From positions 1 to 64,000 of the forward strand of contig CAMCBU010000007.1 in the NCBI GenBank assembly GCA_945873095.1: 64,000 nucleotides of DNA. The letters are read 5' to 3'. This DNA comes from Klebsiella pneumoniae (lineage in GTDB: Bacteria; Pseudomonadota; Gammaproteobacteria; Steroidobacterales; Steroidobacteraceae). The notes below the pieces were generated by a model, which saw nothing but the letters and a program-made list of their open reading frames with translations, was not told where the DNA came from and searched no databases. Shown here one piece after another: positions 16,016 through 25,758 of the stretch; within the stretch, counting starts at the first letter, position 1, and every line of letters begins with the position of its first letter. The position numbers and the translations under genes were made by a program.

Positions 16016-18004
16016 TCAACCCGCGAGCAACACTTTCTCGGCGTGCTCGAGCGCTTCGGGCGAACCCGCGCAGACGATTTCATCGCCGACCCGAAGACGC
16101 AGTGCGAGATCGGGATCATTGCCCAGCACGCCGTGACGCAACACGCTGCGAAAGTGCACCTCGACGCCACGATGCAATACGTCAGCCAACGCTCGATCGA
16201 CCGCCCAGGCACCCGGCGGAATGACAACGGTACGAATCGCAGCAGCATCCGCCTCGGTCTCCTCGTCCGGCAAGTCGCTCTCGCCGCGCAGCAAACCACG
16301 CAGGCTCGCATATCGATCCGAACGAATGTTGCCGATGGTACGTACGACGCGCGAAACGGGTTGGTTGAGCAGCATCAACGCATGTGAGGCCAACATCAAA
16401 CTGGTTTCGAAAGTTTCAGGAACGACCTCGGTCGCACCGGCTGCCATCAGATCGGCGACGCGCGAATCGTCAGCTGTCCGAACGAGCACGGGCACGTCCG
16501 ACCGCAAGCTTCTCACCGCGCGCAGAATGCCAATCGCGACGGCGGGGTCTGCGAAAGTGATCACCACCGCGTTGGCGGTCTTCAACCCCACCTCGCGCAG
16601 CAGATCGACATCGGACGCGTCGCCATAAATCACCGGCAGGCCGGCGGCTCGCGCACTGCGCACTCGCAGCGGATCGAGATCCATGGCGAGATATTCCAGC
16701 GCTTGCGAATCGAGCACTCGCGCCAAATTTTGACCGACACGCCCGAAGCCGCAGATGATCACGTGCTCACGCGAGGCGAGGTCGTGGGCGAGTTTTTCCT
16801 CAGGGGTGGGTTCGAGCGTTGCGGATGTGGTCGGGCCCGACTCACGCAACAGCCATCGGACGATGCGTCGGTTCTCGCGCAAGATCAACGGTGCGGTGAC
16901 CATGCTGAGCACGATCGCGACCAATACGGGTTGCGTGATGCTCGGATCGACGACGCGACCTTGCATGAGTATCGTCAGGATCGCGATGCCAAACTCGCCG
17001 CCACTCGAGAGCACGATGCCGGTGCGTAGGGCCTTGAAGCTCGGCAGTCCCGAGAGGCGCGCAACCAACGTCATGATGCCGCTCTTGAGCAGCAGCATCG
17101 CCGCCAGCATCGCGAGGATCACCCAAAACTCGTCACGCAAGACACGGACGTCGAGCATCATGCCGACGGAGATGAAAAATAGTCCGAGCAGGATGTCGCG
17201 AAACGGCCGAATCACCGCTTCGACCTGATGCCGATACTCCGTTTCCGCCAACATCATGCCGGCCAGAAAAGCGCCGGTCGCCATGGAAACGCCAGCGCCG
17301 TGCGAGACCCAGGCTGCACCGAGCGCCACCATCAACACGGCGAGCGTGAAGAGTTCGCGCACGCGACTGTGTGCGATCTGATAGAGCAAAGGCCGCAACA
17401 AAAAACGTCCGGCTGCCAACACCGCCGCTACAGCCAGAATCGCGCCACCCACACCGATCGAGATCGCCTGCGGGGAGAAGTCGGTCCTGCCACTGGCGAG
17501 CGCGCCCGCGAGCACGAGGAACGGAACGAATGCCAAATCCTGAAACAGCAGCACACTGAACGCCATGCGTCCGTGCGTCCGATTCAACTCGGACTGCTCG
17601 GTCAGTTGCTGCAGAATGATGGCGGTCGAGCTGACGGCGATCGCACCGCCGAGCGCAACGGCAGACAACGCTGCTACATCCACGGCTAGAAACACGATGC
17701 TGACCGCAACCACGGTCAAGGCCACCTGCGCGCTGCCGATACCGAAGACCTCGCGACGCATGGCCATCATGCGTGGCCAAGAGAACTCGAGCCCCAAAGT
17801 AAACAGCAGAAAAACGACACCGAGCTCCGACAACAAACGCGTCGTCGCCGATTCGGCGAACAACCCGAACGCAAAAGGCCCGAGCAATACGCCGACCAAC
17901 AGATACCCGAGAATCGCCGGTAAGCCAGCCCGACGCGCTGCCGTGACGACCAACACGGCCGCCACGAGCAGGATCAAGACTTCGCCGAGCGGGTCGCCGA
18001 TCAC
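16016..18004 (-). CDS. CPA2-family K+/H+ antiporter with TrkA domains (Kef/YbaL type)
   Basis: A 662-residue protein: an N-terminal Na+/H+ exchanger domain with about 12 membrane segments (1-390), a TrkA-N NAD-binding Rossmann domain (near residue 410, ICGFGRVGQNLA) and a TrkA-C domain at the C-terminus (about 575-660). This is the architecture of the glutathione-gated K+ efflux systems KefB/KefC and of YbaL. It exchanges cytoplasmic K+ for H+ under redox or electrophile control. It starts with GTG directly behind msrA (1 bp gap) and is presumably co-transcribed with it. Pairing with methionine sulfoxide reductase fits an oxidative/electrophile stress role. I cannot tell KefB, KefC and YbaL apart by eye. 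Confidence 0.88.
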   Translation of the reverse strand: MIGDPLGEVLILLVAAVLVVTAARRAGLPAILGYLLVGVLLGPFAFGLFAESATTRLLSELGVVFLLFTLGLEFSWPRMMAMRREVFGIGSAQVALTVVAVSIVFLAVDVAALSAVALGGAIAVSSTAIILQQLTEQSELNRTHGRMAFSVLLFQDLAFVPFLVLAGALASGRTDFSPQAISIGVGGAILAVAAVLAAGRFLLRPLLYQIAHSRVRELFTLAVLMVALGAAWVSHGAGVSMATGAFLAGMMLAETEYRHQVEAVIRPFRDILLGLFFISVGMMLDVRVLRDEFWVILAMLAAMLLLKSGIMTLVARLSGLPSFKALRTGIVLSSGGEFGIAILTILMQGRVVDPSITQPVLVAIVLSMVTAPLILRENRRIVRWLLRESGPTTSATLEPTPEEKLAHDLASREHVIICGFGRVGQNLARVLDSQALEYLAMDLDPLRVRSARAAGLPVIYGDASDVDLLREVGLKTANAVVITFADPAVAIGILRAVRSLRSDVPVLVRTADDSRVADLMAAGATEVVPETFETSLMLASHALMLLNQPVSRVVRTIGNIRSDRYASLRGLLRGESDLPDEETEADAAAIRTVVIPPGAWAVDRALADVLHRGVEVHFRSVLRHGVLGNDPDLALRLRVGDEIVCAGSPEALEHAEKVLLAG

Positions 18005-18005
18005 C

Positions 18006-18650
18006 TCATGCCGTCTCGATCTCGGCGATGCAGGTCACACCCGTGCCGCCGAGACCGCAGTAGCCATTCGGATTCTTGGCGAGGTATTGCTGGTGGTAAT
18101 CCTCGGCGTAGAAATACGTCGGCGCCGGCAGGATCTCGGTGGTGATCGCGCCGAGACCACGCTCGGCAAGCCCGCGCTGGTAGCCATCACGCGTCGCCTC
18201 TGCCGCCGCCCGCTGCGACTCGCTGGTGTAGAAGACGACAGAGCGATACTGCGTACCGATGTCGTTGCCCTGCCGCATGCCTTGGGTCGGATCGTGTCGC
18301 TCCCAAAACGCCTTGAGCAGATCCACATAGCGGATCCGCGCCGGGTCGAAGATGACGCGCACAACTTCGGCGTGACCCGTGCGACCGCTGCAAACTTCCT
18401 CGTAGGTCGGGTTCGGCGTGTAACCACCGGCGTAACCGACCGAGGTGGACAGCACGCCCGGCATTTTCCAGAACAGCCGCTCGGCGCCCCAAAAGCAACC
18501 GAGACCGAAGACGCCCTCCTCGCTTGCGGCTGGAAACGGGGGCTGCAAGGCGGCGCCGTTGACGAAGTGGGTCGCCGGTACGGACATTGGCGTGGCGCGC
18601 CCCGGCAGCGCCGCGGACGGGTCGATCATGCGAGTTTTCACTGACAACAT
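18006..18650 (-). CDS. msrA: Peptide-methionine (S)-S-oxide reductase MsrA
   Basis: A 214-residue MsrA. The catalytic [11 protein letters not shown] has its nucleophilic cysteine at Cys52; other family motifs are [18 protein letters not shown] and [10 protein letters not shown]. It reduces the S-epimer of methionine sulfoxide in free or protein-bound methionine using thioredoxin. The enzyme carries an N-terminal extension of about 25 residues before the core but no clear export signal. It is divergent from the small gene at 18705 (54 bp apart) and upstream of the K+/H+ antiporter in an apparent two-gene operon. Confidence 0.93.
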   Translation of the reverse strand: MLSVKTRMIDPSAALPGRATPMSVPATHFVNGAALQPPFPAASEEGVFGLGCFWGAERLFWKMPGVLSTSVGYAGGYTPNPTYEEVCSGRTGHAEVVRVIFDPARIRYVDLLKAFWERHDPTQGMRQGNDIGTQYRSVVFYTSESQRAAAEATRDGYQRGLAERGLGAITTEILPAPTYFYAEDYHQQYLAKNPNGYCGLGGTGVTCIAEIETA

Positions 18651-18689
18651 GGCTGCAGTCTGTCGTCCTCGACGGATGACTTCAAGGGG

Positions 18690-18695
18690 TATAAT
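18690..18695 (+). promoter_or_regulatory. Consensus -10 box just ahead of the small gene at 18705
   Basis: TATAAT nine bases before the ATG, with a GGGG run in front of it. The transcript would have only a few untranslated bases. No good -35 is visible. Confidence 0.4.
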
Positions 18696-18704
18696 CCGCT
18701 CGCC

Positions 18705-18962
18705 ATGAACATCTGCCAGTCACACAATTTACGCGCGCCGCCGACCACTCACAGCAAACCCTATGGGCTGCGGGTATCGCTGAAGTCAGGCGATCCGTTC
18801 GCCAAACTGCTGGGCTCCGACTGGAGCCGAACCCATTGGTATGCCACCGCCGAGCAACGCGATGCGGCCCTGCGCGAAATGAGTCGCAAGCACGAATATT
18901 CTCGGCCCGGGGATTTCCCCGCGCACGTCTACGAAAAGGTGGTCAATCTCGCCGCTCGCTGA
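18705..18962 (+). CDS. Small conserved protein of unknown function (85 aa)
   Basis: An 85-residue soluble protein with no signal peptide or membrane segment. The central part reads [32 protein letters not shown], and I have the impression of similar 70-90 residue proteins in other gammaproteobacteria (unverified). A consensus TATAAT lies nine bases before the ATG with no Shine-Dalgarno site, so the message is nearly leaderless. It sits between msrA and a patatin gene, both on the other strand. The density of charged and aromatic residues and the promoter argue that it is real; its function is unknown. Confidence 0.65.
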   Translation: MNICQSHNLRAPPTTHSKPYGLRVSLKSGDPFAKLLGSDWSRTHWYATAEQRDAALREMSRKHEYSRPGDFPAHVYEKVVNLAAR

Positions 18963-18978
18963 TCGAGCGGCTCATCGA

Positions 18979-21162
18979 CTAGAAGGTACGCCCGAGGAAT
19001 AAATAGAAATTACTCTCGCTGTCCTCGCCAAAACCGGTGCCGATATAGACCGGCCCAAGCAGCGTATCGAACCCAAAGAATAAGCTCCCCTGCTTCAGCG
19101 ACGAGCCGAAGCTGATGTCGCTGCGATCGTCCCAAACGTTGCCCACCTCGAGCGAGAGGCCCGCATACGCCGGCACGTTCAAGAATCCTTCGCCGCCGCG
19201 ACCGATCTGTCGATAGTAGAGCGCTCGAGCGATCGCAAAATGACGCCCAGACAGCGTCTCCGGCGCGATCCCCGACAGATTCAAAAAGCCGCCGAGCGGA
19301 AACAGGCTGCGGACATTGTCCTCGGCCGAATCGATCTGCGTCCCGAGCGAGGTCCATAGCGCCACCGTATCGCGACCACGCGAACGAGCCGAGAGCCAAT
19401 CGAGCGTCACGATATCGGCGTTACGATCCGAACCAAGGCTTGCACGCTCACCGCGCCACTCGGTCACGAAGTACTGACCACGCCTTGGGAAATGACGATT
19501 GTCGAGCGTGTCGAGCGAGACTCGGCCAAAGTATTCGCGCACGTCGAACTCATCGCTCCTCGCTAACGCAGGGTCCCCCAAGCGCAACCGGGCACGCCCG
19601 GTCTCGCGCCGCACGCCGGCACGAACTTCACCCCAGTTGGATAGCTCACGACCGATATCCAAACCATATTCGGCGGTGCGCAAACGGTACTCGGCAATAC
19701 GCTCGCCGCTACGGACCAACGGGACGTTCCGCAATTCGAAACTCGCTTGTGGCATCAAGAACCAGCGCGCCTCATCACCGAATGGAATGTGCGCCTCGGT
19801 CGCCAGACGCGGCTCAACTCCGACCTGCGCATCCCACACCCACTCGGCAGCGAGCGGCCCGATATCGGCGAGCACGAATCGCGCGGCCGCGTTGTAGTTG
19901 GAGTTGCCGTTGAAGTCGTCCTGCAACGACAGGCCGAACCGCACGTAATTGGGACCCCAAGAATTACGCCGCGCCGCGACCTCGAGCGAATCGCCGGCGT
20001 CCCCTCGCACGCGATACTCGACCGACTCAAAATTACCGCGACCAAAGAGCGTCGTGACGGCTGCGTCGATGCCGGTCACATCGAGCGCAGCGGCTGCAAA
20101 GCGGCCTGCGATCAGACGCTCGTAGCGCACCGCCGACTCGGCGACGCGAACGCTCTCGATCTGCGGCGTTTGCTGACGGGCTGCAGCGCGCGCAGCCCGC
20201 CATTCGGCGTACCGCTCGGTGCTCGATGCCACGGCAGACAAACGCGACAGCGCCGCTCGCGCCGCAGCCTCACCGAGCTGGGTGGCCTGCGCGATGATGG
20301 CGAAGTCGAAGCTCGATGCCTCGCCGAGATCCGGCGAGATCAGGATATCGCTGGCGCGGAGGTGCGACCGCTGGGCATCGCTGCCGCGACGAATGAGGAT
20401 CGACAACATCTGATTGGAGATGGTCGTCACTGAATCGAGCGTGTCGCGCTTGCGCAGCGGAAAGCCGACGTCCACCACGATGAGCACATCGACGCCCATC
20501 GCCTGCGCGACATCGACTGGCAAGTTGTTGGCGAGCCCCCCATCGACGAGCAAACGCCCGTCGATCTCCACCGGCGCGAACACCCCCGGCGCTGCCAAAC
20601 TCGCCCGCATGGCATCGACGAGGTCGCCACCCGCGAGCACCACCGCATCGCCGGTCTCAAGGTCGGTGGCGACAGCTCTGAAGGGGATCGGCAATTGATC
20701 GAACTGTGCGCGCGCCGCAACCGGGAAGGTCACTCGGCGCAAGGCTTGCGAGACGCGCTGCCCCGACACCAGCGCTTTCGGCAAACGGAACGAACCGCTC
20801 TTGATACCGAGCGGAAATTTCACGAGAAAATTCTGATCCTCGCTCTTGCGACGAAAACTCAAGTGATCGCGAGGCGCAGGCTCGGTGAAGGCGGCACGCC
20901 ACTCGTCCGAGTCGATCAAGGCGGCGATTTCTGTGGCGGACAAGCCGCTGGCATACAAACCGCCCACGACCGCACCCATGCTCGTGCCGGCAATCGCATG
21001 AATGGGTACGCGTTGCTCCTCGAGCACCTTCAGCACGCCGATATGCGCAGCACCGCGAGCGCCGCCACCGGAGAGGACAAGACCCACTCGCGGCGCCGAA
21101 TCAGCCGCGGTTACGGCGGCACCGCCGAGCAGGAGGATGGCGAGGAACGCAACTTTCAACAC
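18979..21162 (-). CDS. PlpD-like patatin phospholipase with outer-membrane barrel (type Vd)
   Basis: A 727-residue protein: signal peptide (about 1-20), a patatin domain with oxyanion-hole SGGGARG (31-37), nucleophile Ser61 in GTSMG and the Asp of the dyad at Asp207 in DGG, then a POTRA-like segment (about 330-390) and a C-terminal beta-barrel of the BamA/surface-antigen type ending FLGRTF. The same order and almost the same length define PlpD of Pseudomonas aeruginosa (728 residues), the model for type Vd secretion. It should hydrolyse phospholipids, either surface-anchored or released. Likely GTG start with GGCGG before it and a TATCCT six bases upstream. Divergent from a TonB receptor, 36 bp apart. 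Confidence 0.88.
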   Translation of the reverse strand: MLKVAFLAILLLGGAAVTAADSAPRVGLVLSGGGARGAAHIGVLKVLEEQRVPIHAIAGTSMGAVVGGLYASGLSATEIAALIDSDEWRAAFTEPAPRDHLSFRRKSEDQNFLVKFPLGIKSGSFRLPKALVSGQRVSQALRRVTFPVAARAQFDQLPIPFRAVATDLETGDAVVLAGGDLVDAMRASLAAPGVFAPVEIDGRLLVDGGLANNLPVDVAQAMGVDVLIVVDVGFPLRKRDTLDSVTTISNQMLSILIRRGSDAQRSHLRASDILISPDLGEASSFDFAIIAQATQLGEAAARAALSRLSAVASSTERYAEWRAARAAARQQTPQIESVRVAESAVRYERLIAGRFAAAALDVTGIDAAVTTLFGRGNFESVEYRVRGDAGDSLEVAARRNSWGPNYVRFGLSLQDDFNGNSNYNAAARFVLADIGPLAAEWVWDAQVGVEPRLATEAHIPFGDEARWFLMPQASFELRNVPLVRSGERIAEYRLRTAEYGLDIGRELSNWGEVRAGVRRETGRARLRLGDPALARSDEFDVREYFGRVSLDTLDNRHFPRRGQYFVTEWRGERASLGSDRNADIVTLDWLSARSRGRDTVALWTSLGTQIDSAEDNVRSLFPLGGFLNLSGIAPETLSGRHFAIARALYYRQIGRGGEGFLNVPAYAGLSLEVGNVWDDRSDISFGSSLKQGSLFFGFDTLLGPVYIGTGFGEDSESNFYLFLGRTF

Positions 21163-21186
21163 CCGCCAAGGATACCGCTGTTCGAC

Positions 21187-21192
21187 GATAAT
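21187..21192 (+). promoter_or_regulatory. -10 element giving a leaderless TonB receptor mRNA
   Basis: GATAAT ends six bases before the ATG at 21199. No ribosome site is present. The whole promoter must fit in, or upstream of, the 36 bp between this gene and the divergent patatin gene. Confidence 0.4.
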
Positions 21193-21198
21193 GCGGTC

Positions 21199-23211
21199 AT
21201 GCTCGATACGTTGTTACTCGCAGGGCTCACGGAAGTGGTGGTCACCGCACAACGTCGGCCCGAGCCACTGCTCGAGGTCGCAGGCAGTGTCAGCCGGGTT
21301 TCACCACGGACCGACGGTCGACTCGATCTCGACCACTACGCCGCTGCGCTGAATACGGTGCCGGGTGTGTTCGTCCAACGCGGCAGCGGTCAAGAGAGTC
21401 TGATCGCGATCCGCTCGCCCGTGCTCACGGGCGCGGGCGCGTGCGGGGCGTTTTTGTTGCTCGAAGATGGTCTGCCCTTACGCCCGACCGGCTTTTGCAA
21501 CGTCAACGAAATGTTCGAGGTGAACACCAGTCAAGCCGCTGCCATCGAGGTACTGCGGGGCCCCGCGAGTCAGGCTTATGGCGCGAACGGCGTGCATGGC
21601 GCCATCAACGTCATGACCCCTGATGTCGTCGATCTCGACCCGATGCGAGTAGCACTCGAGTACGGCTCGGATGATTTTCGGAGCGTACGCGCGTCACTCG
21701 CCGGCGAACGCTTCGCTTTGCAAGCGCTGCTGCGCCGCGATGGGGGTTTTCGTCAAAACTCCCCGGTCAACGAATACAAATGGAATTGGGCTTTCGATGA
21801 GACTCGTGACGACGATCAACTGAAACTGCGGCTCGCCGCCACCCGCCTCGATCAAAGAACGGCCGGTTTCGTGCGAGGCTTCGAGGCTTATCGCGACCCC
21901 ACACTCAGATTGAGCAACCCCAATCCGGAGGCTTTCCGCGAAGCCGAATCTCAACGTGCCTCGTTACGTTGGCTCCGGGCGGCCTGCGACGAATGCCGCG
22001 AAGAGTGGCACGCCATCTTGCGGCGCTCGCAGATGACCTTCCTGCAGCACTTCCTGCTCGGCAAGCCACTCGAATCGAACGAGCAGACCAGTGCTCGGCT
22101 CGGCTGGCAGCGCAGCGTACCGTGGAGCGAGGCGTTACAGGCCTCGGTCGGTGTCGAAATCGAGTGGGCAGATACCGCACTGCTCGAAATTCAGGCGGCA
22201 CCCACGCTCGAGGGCACGGCGGCGGCCCGCGCGATCCGTCCAGCGGGTCGGCATTACGACTATCGCGCCCGAGTGTCGGGTGTCGCACTGCAAGCGGCTT
22301 TGCGCGGCGACTATGCTCGTTACGGCTGGCAATTCGGCGTGCGCGCCGATGGCGTTCGCTACGGCTACGACAATCGCATGTTGGCTGGCAATACGGCCGA
22401 GGACGGTACGCCCTGCGCTTTCGGAGGCTGTTTGTTCAGTCGGCCAGAGGATCGTCGCGACGAGTTCGGCAATCTGTCACCGCGCCTCGAACTGACCTGG
22501 AAGGCGACCGACCGACACCGCGCGTATGTTGCCGCGACGACCGGCTTTCGACCGCCTGAGATCACCGAGTTGTATCGACTGCAACGCAGTCAGCGCGTCG
22601 CCGATCTCGATTCGGAACGGATTCGAGCCATCGAGGTCGGTGGCCGCTACGTCGGCGAGCGTGGTTTTTGGCATGTCGCCGCGTTCGATCAAATAAAACG
22701 CGAGCTCATCATCCGCGATGCCAACGGCTTCAATGTCACCGGTGGTCGCACGACCCATCGCGGCCTCGAGTGGGAATGGCGCTGGCAGCTCGGCGACACA
22801 TGGCTCATCGGCAGTAGCGGCACCCTCGCCCGTCATCGCTACGACTTCGATGCCGCCATCGAAGGTGGCGAGACGATCGTCCGAGGACGGGATGTCGACA
22901 CCGCGCCGCGTCGATTGCAAACCGTGATGCTGCGCTGGTTGCCGAAGACCGCTTGGGATCTGACCCTCACGGGATCCGATGTCGGCGCATATTTCGCCGA
23001 TGCCGCTAATCAATATCGCTATGCCGGGCATCGGACGGTGAGTCTGGCGATCGGCTGGCAGGCGACACCGCGCTGGCGGATGACGCTCGAGCTCGACAAT
23101 CTGACCGACGAGCGCTACGCCGACCGTGCCGACTTCGCGCAAGGCAGTTGGCGCTACTTTCCCGGTCGTGATCGCAGCGCGTTCTTCGGCGTCGACTGGC
23201 GTGCACCCTGA
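21199..23211 (+). CDS. TonB-dependent receptor (cofactor/siderophore type)
   Basis: A 670-residue outer-membrane receptor. TEVVVTAQRRPEP (11-23) is a TonB-box region, followed by a plug (about 30-145) with VLRGPASQAYGANGVHGAIN and a 22-strand-type barrel. The open frame extends upstream to 20695, but that part is antisense to the patatin gene and has no receptor similarity. The ATG at 21199 is favoured by GATAAT six bases upstream. The resulting N-terminus is short (MLDTLLLAGL), an unusually weak signal peptide, so a further upstream non-ATG start cannot be excluded. The substrate is unknown. The 3' end overlaps the convergent agmatine deiminase gene by 58 bp. Confidence 0.85.
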   Translation: MLDTLLLAGLTEVVVTAQRRPEPLLEVAGSVSRVSPRTDGRLDLDHYAAALNTVPGVFVQRGSGQESLIAIRSPVLTGAGACGAFLLLEDGLPLRPTGFCNVNEMFEVNTSQAAAIEVLRGPASQAYGANGVHGAINVMTPDVVDLDPMRVALEYGSDDFRSVRASLAGERFALQALLRRDGGFRQNSPVNEYKWNWAFDETRDDDQLKLRLAATRLDQRTAGFVRGFEAYRDPTLRLSNPNPEAFREAESQRASLRWLRAACDECREEWHAILRRSQMTFLQHFLLGKPLESNEQTSARLGWQRSVPWSEALQASVGVEIEWADTALLEIQAAPTLEGTAAARAIRPAGRHYDYRARVSGVALQAALRGDYARYGWQFGVRADGVRYGYDNRMLAGNTAEDGTPCAFGGCLFSRPEDRRDEFGNLSPRLELTWKATDRHRAYVAATTGFRPPEITELYRLQRSQRVADLDSERIRAIEVGGRYVGERGFWHVAAFDQIKRELIIRDANGFNVTGGRTTHRGLEWEWRWQLGDTWLIGSSGTLARHRYDFDAAIEGGETIVRGRDVDTAPRRLQTVMLRWLPKTAWDLTLTGSDVGAYFADAANQYRYAGHRTVSLAIGWQATPRWRMTLELDNLTDERYADRADFAQGSWRYFPGRDRSAFFGVDWRAP

Positions 23212-24311
23212 GCGGGTGCTGCACCGAGCGGAATCTGCTGCGTGATGCAATGGATGTTGCCACCACCGAGTAAAATTTCTCGGGCCGGCACACCGACTAC
23301 TCGACGGGTGGGAAAAATCTGCTGCAACTGGGTCAGCACCCTCTGATCGTAACGCGCATCGAGCAAGGGCACGATGACACCGCCGTTGGGCAGGTAGAAA
23401 TTGACATAACTTGCCGCGAGGCGCAGCCCACTCGAACGCGTCTGCGTACCGGTCTTGCTGACCACACCGGCCGCTTCGATCGGATGGATGTGTAGCGGCC
23501 CGGGCATCGGCAACTTGTGAATCCGCAAGCGCCGACCGTGGGCATCGCGAGCCGCCCTCAGTCGCGCATAAGCATCGCGGGAAATCGCTGCTTGCGGATC
23601 CTGCGGATCGTCACACCAACCGAGGATGACCTCACCGGGTGCGGCGAAACAAGCGAGATTATCGATGTGACCGTCGGTCTCGTCGTTGTAAACGCCCTCA
23701 CCCAACCACACGATGTGCGTAGCCCCCGTGTACTCGAGCAGCAAAGACTCGATCCGTTCGCGCGATAGCGACGGATTACGATTCGAATGCAACAGACACT
23801 GCTCGGTGACGAGCAGCGTGCCCTCACCGTCGGAGTGAATCGCACCGCCCTCGCACACGAGCGGCGCTCGATAGCGCGCAAGCCCCTCGATCGCCAGTAC
23901 ACGACGCGCAACGAGCTCGTCTTGATCCCAGGGGAGGTACAAGCCGCCTTGCAAGCCGCCCCAAGCGTTGAAATGCCAATCGACGCCGCGCACTTCGCCG
24001 GCGGCGTTGACGACACAGGTGGGTCCGACATCGCGCATCCACGCATCGTCGCTCGCCATGCGCAGCACCCGGACGCGCGGCTCGAGCGACCGACGCGCCT
24101 CGTCGAAGTGATTCGGCGCGACACCGACGGTGACGGGCTCGAAGCGGGCGATCGCGTGGGCAACAGCCGCGAACGCCCGCTGTGCCGGCCACGCCGCATC
24201 GCGCCAGTTGTCCGGTCGCGTCGGCCAGAGCATCCAGCAACCGCGATGGGATTCGAACTCGGCAGGCATCCGGAACCCGTCGCTTCCCGGGGTGGAGGCA
24301 AGGTCAGTCAT
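23154..24311 (-). CDS. aguA: Agmatine deiminase
   Basis: A 385-residue peptidyl-arginine-deiminase-family enzyme. FRMPAEFESHRGCWMLWP at the N-terminus and the catalytic cysteine Cys355 in GGGNIHCITQQIP identify agmatine deiminase, which turns agmatine into N-carbamoylputrescine and ammonia. AguB, the next enzyme towards putrescine, is not in the window. The start at 24311 is preferred over the ATG at 24329 because TACAAT ends six bases before it, placing the first ATG inside the promoter. Its product feeds the putrescine pathway encoded at 36-46 kb and by puuC. The 3' end overlaps the TonB receptor gene. Confidence 0.9.
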   Translation of the reverse strand: MTDLASTPGSDGFRMPAEFESHRGCWMLWPTRPDNWRDAAWPAQRAFAAVAHAIARFEPVTVGVAPNHFDEARRSLEPRVRVLRMASDDAWMRDVGPTCVVNAAGEVRGVDWHFNAWGGLQGGLYLPWDQDELVARRVLAIEGLARYRAPLVCEGGAIHSDGEGTLLVTEQCLLHSNRNPSLSRERIESLLLEYTGATHIVWLGEGVYNDETDGHIDNLACFAAPGEVILGWCDDPQDPQAAISRDAYARLRAARDAHGRRLRIHKLPMPGPLHIHPIEAAGVVSKTGTQTRSSGLRLAASYVNFYLPNGGVIVPLLDARYDQRVLTQLQQIFPTRRVVGVPAREILLGGGNIHCITQQIPLGAAPAQGARQSTPKNALRSRPGK

Positions 24312-24317
24312 AGCCGA

Positions 24318-24323
24318 ATTGTA
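24318..24323 (-). promoter_or_regulatory. -10 element of aguA, leaderless arrangement
   Basis: TACAAT (minus strand) followed by six bases and the ATG at 24311. It decides the start: the upstream ATG at 24329 lies on the far side of the -10 box and would not be transcribed. Confidence 0.5.
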
Positions 24324-24366
24324 GTGCATGAGCGCCCGGCCCGACCGGCTGGAGAGCGGCTGCGCA

Positions 24367-24375
24367 TGCTACGAT
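24367..24375 (+). promoter_or_regulatory. Extended -10 promoter candidate for icd
   Basis: TGCTACGAT has the extended -10 form TG-N-TANNAT. Transcription would start near 24382 and give a leader of about 58 nt that contains the GAGGAG ribosome site of icd (24423-24428). Confidence 0.35.
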
Positions 24376-24439
24376 TCGGTCACGCGACGGCGGGGGTTTG
24401 TTCTGTTTGCCGCGCGTTTTTCGAGGAGTTCACAAGACC

Positions 24440-25747
24440 ATGTCGACGGCTGCAAAAGTCACCCTGACGCCGCCCGCCGGGGGCGCCAAGATCACCATCG
24501 CGAACGGCAAACTCGCCGTACCCAACAACCCGATCATCCCGTACATCGAGGGTGACGGCACCGGCCCGGATATCTGGCGCGCTAGCGTGCGTTTGATCGA
24601 TGCGGCGGTCGCCAAAGCGTATGGCGGACAACGTCAGATCCACTGGCTGGAAGTCTATGCCGGCGAGAAGTCGAACAAGTTGTTCAACACCTGGCTGCCG
24701 GACGAAACGGTCGCCGCTTGCCGCGAATACCTCGTCTCGATCAAGGGCCCGCTGACCACCCCGGTCGGCGGCGGTATTCGCTCGCTCAACGTGGCGCTGC
24801 GGCAGTTGCTCGACCTTTACGTGTGCCTGCGCCCCGTGCGCTGGTTCAAAGGCGTGCCCTCACCGGTGAAGGCACCGGAGAAGGTCGACATGGTGATCTT
24901 CCGTGAGAACACCGAGGACATCTACGCCGGTATCGAGTTCGAGCAAGGCAGCGAAGACAACGCCAAGTTCAAGGCGCTCTTCAAAGAACATTTCCCCAAA
25001 GCCTACGCCAAGATCCGTTTCCCGAACACCTCGGGTATCGGCATCAAGCCGGTTTCACAGGAAGGCACGGATCGCCTGTTCCGCGCGGCTGTCGAGTACG
25101 CCATCGTCAATGGACGCAAGACCGTGACGATCGTGCACAAGGGCAACATCCAGAAGTTCACCGAGGGCGCCTTCCGTAATTGGTCGTACGCCCTCGCCGA
25201 GCGAGAGTTCCCGGGCCAAACCTACGGCTGGGAACAGTGGGAACGCACCAAGGCAGAGAAAGGCGAGAAAGCCGCCAATGCCGAGATGGATGAGGCAAAG
25301 CAAGCCGGCAAGGTCATCATCAAAGATGCGATCGCCGACATCACCCTGCAGCAGGTGCTCACGCGCCCAGACGAGTTCGACGTGCTCGCCACCTGCAACC
25401 TCAACGGTGACTACCTCTCCGACGCGCTCGCGGCACAGGTGGGCGGTATCGGCATCGCACCGGGTGCCAACATCAACTACGTCACGGGTCATGCCGTGTT
25501 CGAGGCCACGCACGGCACGGCGCCGAAGTACGCCGACCTCGACAAGGTCAATCCGGGCTCGGTCATTCTCTCCGGCGAGATGATGCTGCGTTATCTAGGC
25601 TGGACCGAAGCCGCGGATGCCATCATCACGGCGATGGATCGCACGATCGGTCAGAAAACCGTGACCTATGACTTCGCGCGCTTGATGGAAGGTGCGACCG
25701 AGGTCAAGTGCAGCGAATTCGCCGACGCGCTCATCCGCAACCTCTGA
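24440..25747 (+). CDS. icd: NADP-dependent isocitrate dehydrogenase
   Basis: A 435-residue NADP-type isocitrate dehydrogenase of the E. coli Icd class, converting isocitrate to 2-oxoglutarate in the TCA cycle. The [12 protein letters not shown] motif and the [13 protein letters not shown] segment are present. Ser115 in that segment corresponds to the regulatory serine (Ser113 in E. coli) phosphorylated by AceK. I start at ATG 24440, with GAGGAG 11 bases upstream; an in-frame ATG at 24398 has no ribosome site. The next gene is aceK, so target and regulator are side by side. Confidence 0.95.
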   Translation: MSTAAKVTLTPPAGGAKITIANGKLAVPNNPIIPYIEGDGTGPDIWRASVRLIDAAVAKAYGGQRQIHWLEVYAGEKSNKLFNTWLPDETVAACREYLVSIKGPLTTPVGGGIRSLNVALRQLLDLYVCLRPVRWFKGVPSPVKAPEKVDMVIFRENTEDIYAGIEFEQGSEDNAKFKALFKEHFPKAYAKIRFPNTSGIGIKPVSQEGTDRLFRAAVEYAIVNGRKTVTIVHKGNIQKFTEGAFRNWSYALAEREFPGQTYGWEQWERTKAEKGEKAANAEMDEAKQAGKVIIKDAIADITLQQVLTRPDEFDVLATCNLNGDYLSDALAAQVGGIGIAPGANINYVTGHAVFEATHGTAPKYADLDKVNPGSVILSGEMMLRYLGWTEAADAIITAMDRTIGQKTVTYDFARLMEGATEVKCSEFADALIRNL

Positions 25748-25758
25748 CGGAACGGCAG

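Noticed and set aside
20695-21198. N-terminal extension of the third TonB receptor
   Set aside because: This part is antisense to the patatin gene, has shadow composition, and a -10 box lies directly before the ATG at 21199.
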